NCBI GenBank assembly: GCA_006176705.1
Contig: QRFJ01002122.1
Span: 1 to 64,000, forward strand
DNA: 64,000 bases
Direction of reading: 5' to 3'
From: Cocos nucifera
Lineage: Eukaryota > Streptophyta > Magnoliopsida > Arecales > Arecaceae
How positions within the stretch are numbered: position 1 is the first letter of the stretch; each line of letters opens with the position of its first letter. The position numbers and the translations under genes are program-made. Positions 57,351 to 64,000 of this stretch are shown piece after piece. The notes under the pieces are model-generated. The model was not told where the DNA came from. It searched no databases and saw only the letters and a program-made list of their open reading frames with translations.

Positions 57351-57771
57351 AGGTTTATATATAATGCATCATGCTATGTATAGTTTGGAGTTTGGAATGC
57401 TAAGGATCTAGATGGTGCTGTATTCCAAAAAAATGTAATTCTTTTTCCAAATATTTGCATTTATGTAGTTTATAAGCATCGCTGTTCACCAGACTAATGA
57501 CAGACAAATTAAAATTTGCCCTCCTTATAAGAGAAAGGAAGAGTGGCTTCACACATTGTGATTATCCAAGACCCAATACTTGAAGCCCGAACCTCCGAGT
57601 TAAACTGAGGGGTGAGACTACTTAGGCAACACTAATTCACAATCGGATCTGAGCTCTTAGTATCTTATTATAGATCATTAAGCCTAACAAGCTTTGATTA
57701 AATCCAGTGAGTTTTCTTCAGCAAGCTCATTGATTTTCAGTTGACTTGAAAAAGCTGATAATATCTTGATT

Positions 57772-58026
57772 TTATTTACTCAAATAATAAATAAAAATTT
57801 GAATAATTCTGAAACTACGATACCATGTGAACTGTTTAATGCAGCCCAACACTGATGAGCAACAGAAAGGTACAGTGCATAATTTTCTAGCAAGCTTGTG
57901 TCCAACGAATTCAGCAACATTTTTTCGGTAGTCTAGTGCAGACCAAACACGATTATGAATCAAAATATGATCCCAAATTGGTTCATATTCTAAAGCACTG
58001 CACCTATGAATTACGATGTATCTCAA
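57772..58026 (-). other. Short conserved ORF of unknown status (D2)
   Basis: This is an 84-codon ORF, the counterpart of 1560-1787. It lies downstream of and on the same strand as the coiled-coil gene, so it could be a leftover exon of a neighbouring gene. No family recognised. Confidence 0.3.
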
Positions 58027-58324
58027 TGCATTACCAACAGTTGGTGCTGCATTGGGCCTTCAAATGATTCAATGAGCATTAGACCTACCTTGGTCCTAGA
58101 TGATCCACAATTTCTGTACCTTAAAGAAATTGCGAACTAAAAAAAGGGAGAAGCAATCCACAATTTCTGTACCTTGAAGAAATTGAGAACTAAAAAAAGA
58201 AGCAATCCGCAATCCGTACCTTAAAGAAATTGAGAACTAAAAAACAAAACTTTTGGTGTTCAAGAAAACAATTATGCCATTTCAGAAGCCCAATGCAAGA
58301 GAACCATAATCGAGGTCAAAAAAA

Positions 58325-58945
58325 TACAGTACCATAAGATCACTTTATGTAAAGAAAATATTAGAGGTGCAGCGAAAAGAGCACTAATTCTTCCTTAAAA
58401 ATCTAAACCTTGGCCTGAGGAAACAATATCTTCTATATACTATGAAAGATCCTTTCCAGCCATTGACATTCAATTACTTTTATTCTAGCCAATGGAGTAG
58501 ACCCATACTGCATCGCCAACTGATTATACAAAACTTCTTCCAGAACATGTATAATCTTCAAAAAACAGGAATAATTGAGATGATATATCATTCATGTAAG
58601 CTATTGAAGATAAGTGTGATGTCTTGTGGTTCACACAAGTCAATGGGTTCCATTCCTGGTATCTCCTTGTCAAAAGATTTAACATCAACTCATTTACCAA
58701 CATAGTGTTTCAGGAGTCAAGAGTCCTGGAAAACTAGAAACAGGCAAGGTGATGATCACTGTAGATACGCCATTTCTTCTATTAACAAAACAGAATTACC
58801 ATTGACAAATTTTAATCCCAATTTGCTATCCAACAATTTGGCAACATCTTCAGTTGAAGAAGATAGATGGTATCAAAGGGAATAAGGTTTATATACAGAA
58901 GTTTATGCTTCCCAATATCCAAGAGTAGTTACTGGTGATCAAGGC
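58325..58945 (-). other. 3' flank of the coiled-coil gene
   Basis: Single-copy sequence within the window, lying between block D2 and the stop codon at 58946-58948. It probably includes the gene's 3' untranslated region. A plus-strand ORF at 58442-58705 has no recognisable domain and I do not call it. Confidence 0.45.
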
Positions 58946-61900
58946 TCATTCATCCGGCCCAAAATCATCATCGGATGCACCTTCCAGAAATGAGCCCAGA
59001 GACTTGCGTAATATGCTGAAAGATTTGTCATCCTGGATCACATTGATATAAAGTTGCATCACTGGAAAGTAGATTGTAGGAAAGTGAAATATATGCTGAA
59101 CTTTGAAATTACATCACTAGAAAAAAGAATATGAAATCATTTCAATGCATCTATATTTCCAAAACAGATAATCAAATATATTGAGAAGATAATTTCTGAA
59201 AATAACATATTAGATTAAAAATTTGCAATTGAATCTTTTCACATTTTTCTGCCTTTGTAATTGATGATATCTTTATACACAAGCTTTATATAGCAACCAG
59301 ATTCTTATATCCAGTATAACGTATACAAGTGATTGTTAAACACCTAGGTATAATGTATAAAAAAATTGGTATAACAATGCAGATCTCAGGATGAAAACTA
59401 TGATAAAAACAGTAGCCCAATGCCCGAAACTTCCACCATTGAAGCCTTACTCCCACATGCAGAAAGGCTGTTATCTGTGCTTCGAACCCATAACATCTAG
59501 GCCATAATGAAACAACCTTATCGTTGCACCAAGGCTCACCCTCAGCATGAAAATTATAATACATCAAGATAATTTTGCAAATAAGAGCAGATGAAACAAA
59601 TAGAGACCAGGAGAAAATCATAAATGACAGTCTGCTAACTTAAAACATCTCTTATTCATATACCTGCTTCTTCTTTTTCAGAGATTCTTCTGCTCTGGCT
59701 ATCTTCTCAGCACAAGCCTTCTCAAGTTCTGACAGATTAGTTTTTTCCTTCTTCCCTGAAAACTCGAGAAGAAATCTAAAGCATTGAACATCTGCTGAGA
59801 GTAGTATGGATGGATTCCATGTAACCATAAAAGAACAGAGTTACTTACGCTGTTGTTCATAACGGGCATATAGTTTATCCTTTTCATCTTCATATTTCGA
59901 AAACAGTTCTGCAGAATACACCAAACTAGTGCCTAATACTTTGAAGTAGAAAGAAAAGTATGTAACTTGAGTTTTATTGAACGATCAGGGAGAGAGAAAA
60001 ATCTTAACCAACATATCAGATTGGTAGATAATACATTGCTAAAATGATAATAATAATATTACATGGACCACAATATAATATCCTGAACTTTATTGCTAGA
60101 TTTCTGTCAAGAAAGGTACTGCCTACAGAAAACAGGACCAGGAGACAAACCAATTCATTTTGAAGGCAAGCATATCATTTTACTAATATCATTTTGATTC
60201 ATTACTGGGAGATTGCAAGGATCCCAAAAGGTGCATGTAAATTCTAAAGCAGATTAACGAAATTGAAGAAGATGAATGTAGATGAGAATGATGTGTCCCC
60301 TTATAGGACACACAAATATGTTGATCTCTGGGGCTTACAAAAGTTACATTTATTAAGCTATACAATTTTAACTTTAAAAAAATTTTATCACCAAAGTTAA
60401 TAGGCAATTTTATACTCTAGTGGATTTAGAACTACCGGTGATCCCATTTTTTTCCCTTTTTCTTTCTCTTTATTTGAGGGAAAAGAGGACAGAGGCCACC
60501 ATTTACTGAAAGAAAGACAATGCCTCCAAATGAAGGGAAACTACAGGATCCAAAGCAAAATTCTGATAATGAAAACAAAGGAGACAGCAAAAGCAAATCC
60601 TACTCTGCCAAAAACTTCAGCTTGGGTTTACAGAACACTTTTTCCATGGAACACTTTCTACTCTTTTGCAAGAGATAAAACTTTGATAAGGACGACATCA
60701 TAATAGTTGTTCATTTGCTAACAGAGAATATTGAAGTTTGCATAGAGATTCCAAAAGTGTTCAATGGAAACTTTCGGAATTTTAAAAAAAATAAAATTGG
60801 GAGAAATACAGTGAGAATGCCACCATTCAGATTTGAAACTGGGACCCTTCCCCAGTGCATGTGCTGAGGGAAGGGATGCCAACCAGCAGATCCAAAACCA
60901 GTTGGCCAGAGAACAATGTTACACGCACTCCAAATATAGTTAATATAATAATCCACGTTGCAATAAATAGATGTTCAAGTGCCTCATCAACAAGGAGATT
61001 CGACTGCACTGCTGGAGTCATTTAGTAGAAAATGACAAGCCATGTATCAGATGCTTTGATTTTACGCTCTGTAGTACTTTTGATGTTGCCACTTCTCCTA
61101 AATGCAGATTACAGCATATTTCGTGGTTGAAATTTTTGGCATAATAGACAGACCATGAATGGTCACATGAGCAACTCATTTGCTGGGATTGTTTAAGACT
61201 GATATAAAGTGCTGATAGCAAACATAGGAGCTGTGCTTATTTGAACAGAAGATTTTGTACTTACCTTTCAAGTTCTGCATATGTGCGACTTTTTCCTTGC
61301 AAAAGTTCTCATAAGCTGCTTGAAACTTGGCATATTCATTCTTCAAAGAGCTCTCGCACTGCATTTCTTGCATGTTGGCAGACGGTTACTAACTAAAGCT
61401 TAATGGTATAATTCCTGAAAATAATCTTATATTATCTATGTTATAGTTCATCAAACTATTGTTTAGGCACCTCTTTAGAAATCTTTGAAAGAGCCTTCAG
61501 AATACCCTGCCTGTCCCCATGGAAAAAGCAAATCAGTACCATCAAAATGTGTAATTTGTGCATTGTATTAGCAGTTAAGCAAAGGGTCATTATCAAGTAA
61601 AAAAGGCACGCATGAAAAACTGTACTAACATGCCCAAAACAACACATTGCGACATACTTCAAGAATCACATAATCATTCATCTATGGTTTTAGCTAGTTC
61701 AAAGACATCACAAAACTAATAATTTTCAAAAGTAACACTAAAGAATGTGTAAAGTGCTTCTTTCTTACCTGTCCTTCTCAGTTTTCGTCTTTTCATCATT
61801 AATGACAGATCGAATCTCCGAAGCTACACTGTTTGAAAAGCAAAATTACTGACATGTAAATGATCAGAAATAGTTATTACTGACATACAGAATTAAGCCA

Positions 61901-62916
61901 TAAAATCACTAAATGGTAATTCAGATGCAACCAGTTTCTTTTCCTGTAATCTAGTTTAATAGCTCAAGATAACTATTTCTTTCAAGGCATCACTCAAATC
62001 TCTAGTTTTTGGGCACACATAATGGACAAGTAAAGCAGAACAAGTCAAAGTAAAACAGAATTATCTATTTTGGTCGGCTAGCATAGACTCTGCAGCATCT
62101 TTGTAGTCCAGTAACTAACATGCACATCCGACCACCTCTGACTTTACCATCAAAAAGAGGTAAAAGATAATATTAAGTGTCACTTCTTGTTTTCGTAGTC
62201 CAAGTGTCCCACAAGGTATATACATTTGTTGGGTAGCTTGTCTATATTATTACAAGTAATTATTCGGATAATCTAGTATTACAATCTACAGCCATCTTTG
62301 TGTAATTAAACAAAGCTGGTAAAAACTTCAAACTGAATCCAATGAAGTGAACCGAAATATAATATTTTTCCCTATATTCAGCAAATTTTATTAATGCCTA
62401 GCTATAGCTACCCAATAAGATTCAAATCACATGAACCGGCTAGCTCTGCACTCAGATCCGACGTAAACATTAAAAAAGAAAAAAAGGATCACGAATAAAT
62501 ACGTAATTTTCGAAATAAAACCTGAAAATAACACAAATTTTTCATTGAAATACAATGAAAGCCTCCGATCTTATCAAAACAGCAAGGATTACCTCCCAAT
62601 CGTTTCCTCATTCTTCTTCTGCCCATCTTTCTGGGCTTTCTCTCTGATCTGCTGCAATGCTGTGAGAATCTCTTTGATATCACTGAAATCATAAATAAAC
62701 CAAAACGATTTCTACCGCAACCCTCCAAGGATTCAACTCTATAGTTTAAAAAAAAGAAAAGAAAAAGGAAAAAAAAAGCATGAGAAGTACGAGATCGGAC
62801 CTGGAGAGATCGAGATCTTGGTCGAAATCAACGTCTCCTATCTTAATATCCTTCTTGGATCTAAGCGATTCGGAGCCCGATCCCCTTCTCTTGCCGCTAA
62901 CTTTATCTGCCGACAT
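58946..62916 (-). CDS. Small coiled-coil protein of unknown function, eight exons, 212 aa
   Basis: The exons in transcript order are 62916-62801, 62682-62593, 61828-61769, 61510-61471, 61358-61265, 59908-59849, 59755-59664 and 59032-58946. All junctions are GT-AG and phases agree (639 nt). The start was chosen because it opens the only frame that joins every exon; the protein begins MSADKVSGKRRGSGSES. A basic N-terminus is followed by an acidic 'DVDFDQDLDLS'. Residues from about 40 to 185 are Lys/Glu/Gln-rich with heptad-like spacing, for example 'KDLFSKYE'-type stretches (here 'LKELFSKYEDEKDKLYARYEQQ') and 'ELEKACAEKIARAEESLKKKK'. The C-terminus reads 'DDKSFSILRKSLGSFLEGASD' and ends in acidic 'DDDFGPDE'. 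I see no catalytic motif, signal peptide or membrane segment. Overall build faintly recalls Cor1/SYCP3-like meiotic coiled-coil proteins, which is only a guess. Confidence 0.8.
59909..61264 (-). other. Intron 5 of the coiled-coil gene
   Basis: A 1356-base GT-AG intron. It is AT-rich, with no recognisable transposon and no second gene. Confidence 0.7.
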
Positions 62917-64000
62917 TGGAAATCACCCCGAAAATGAGCTTAAGCCTTCAGATATCGGATCGAAGAGCTCAGAAGTATGATTCCGAAGCCCTAAATTATG
63001 GTTTCGAAACCCTAATTCTTTGGAGATTCGTCGAAGAGGGCGACCCGAAGCAAGGAAAGGAGGGAACTAAAGCAGGCTGCGGTGGCGCCCAATTTCGAAT
63101 AAACGAGAAGAAAACAGTTTCGTCCACCTTTTAGAATCTATCGATGTGGTGAATTACGAAATTACCCCCAGGAGGCGCAGGAAAGTAGTCTGTTGATATG
63201 GGATTGGCAGTGTGGGTTTGTTTGTGGAGGGGTATTTTGGTCCTTATGCGAATAATTTTGAAGGCACCCGCCACTTTTGTAAGCGCCACCGTTACATCAT
63301 CTCCGGGAGTTGAGTAATCAGGACCATCCAGTGTGTGAATGCTAGCTTGGCAATTGGCATTGGCAATGTGGGTCATTGGTAATATGATGGACAAATTTGA
63401 TTGAAAAAAAGGTAAATACATATCTTCACTGTTTTGAAACAAGTACAAAAGAGGTCCAATAAAGATGGAGCAAACATTTTGATGATGACTCTAAAATTTG
63501 TGTTACACTCGTAAAAATAAAATTTAACGCATTTTTTAATGTAATACAAAAGGATGCATCAATATAACTGGCCCTGGAATTATAATTCAACTTTTGAATT
63601 ACATGGTAATGTGCTATGAATTGATTCACGATATGCTTATATGCCCAACAATTTAGGTAACCTAGATCAAGTTTCATCTTGGTTCTTTTAAACACTTGGT
63701 GTTTATCTTGGCAAAGATTTCGGTGCATATACCTCAGCACATCCATGCACTCCATCATGCAATGATGTCTAAGATCAATATCCAAACCAAATCAAGATTT
63801 CAATTAATATGGTATGGGCCTATTTTTCTAGATAATTTTACCACATCTAGTAAAACTCAATGGCCATGCATGTGTTATATTCCTTTCTACATATTACCAT
63901 GACTAGCGTTGATATATTACATTCCTTAATACTATTTGACATCCGGTCCAAAATAAAATCCTCTGCATATTCTCATATCATGATCATATACAACGCAATT
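62917..64000. other. Upstream region of the coiled-coil gene and right edge of window
   Basis: Bases 62917-63120 probably hold the 5' untranslated region and core promoter on the minus strand. A GC-richer stretch at about 63000-63130 supports this. Beyond 63130 I see AT-rich single-copy sequence with only short incidental ORFs and no element that I can name. Confidence 0.4.

Larger units (their letters stand above)
56116..58324. repeat. Duplicated block D, copy D2 (right part)
   Basis: It matches D0 (56234-58324 with 1-2083) and D1. It holds MITE a (56451-56712), MITE b (57059-57350), the short minus-strand ORF (57772-58026) and the 45-bp tandem repeat (about 58099-58244). Here the block runs on, without a break, into the 3' flank of the coiled-coil gene, so D2 is probably the ancestral copy. 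Confidence 0.85.

Noticed and set aside
58442..58705. Plus-strand ORF of 87 codons between block D2 and the coiled-coil gene
   Set aside because: It has no recognisable domain, a composition like the surrounding AT-rich DNA, and lies in the probable antisense of a 3' untranslated region.

Overview
This is a plant nuclear window. Two intron-containing protein genes sit in dense, nested retrotransposon DNA. The intron style, the Tat-type Ty3/gypsy and Ty1/copia families, and the Tourist-like MITEs fit a monocot. A palm is my best guess, but this is inference and no single feature proves it. I saw no tRNA, rRNA, CRISPR or bacterial-type feature.

Genes. (1) 40697-44112, plus strand: six exons, 424 aa, an ALKBH9/ALKBH10-type Fe(II)/2-oxoglutarate dioxygenase (RNA N6-methyladenine demethylase family) with iron and 2OG ligands intact. 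(2) 62916-58946, minus strand: eight phase-consistent exons, 212 aa, a small lysine/glutamate-rich coiled-coil protein that I cannot name with confidence.

Repeats, left to right. A duplicated block (here 'D') occurs three times: D0 1-2083, D1 5369-9638 and D2 47922-58324. A non-autonomous LTR element with a tRNA-Met-type primer site (here 'E') precedes D1 and D2: E1 2084-5368 and E2 44352-47921. D1 is split by a 2.5 kb solo LTR (6077-8587). D2 is split by a gypsy element (48305-56110). A foldback of LTR fragments lies at 9639-10217. A decayed Ty1/copia element (Copia A, 10928-31254) is split by two Tat-type gypsy elements: Tat-2 (12963-18164, minus, pol lost) and Tat-1 (21147-29776, plus, full gag-pol). 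Next come a 9-bp-TSD MULE-like element (31427-32120), LINE tails, and Copia B (about 32640-39992), split inside gag by Tat-3 (34952-39939, minus, pol lost).

Most insertions have recognisable 5-bp target-site duplications, so the nesting order can be read directly. The most unusual structure is Tat-4 (48305-56110). Its two LTRs are in opposite orientation, so both outer ends are U5 ends, yet it sits between perfect AATAC duplications, and the D1 copy shows the empty site. Second is a palindromic minisatellite: a few units in the 3' untranslated region of Tat-1, expanded to 1.3-1.9 kb in the pol-less Tat-2 and Tat-3.

The two genes are the only sequences likely to act for the host. The rest is transposon history, including a duplication whose junction lies at the edge of an LTR.
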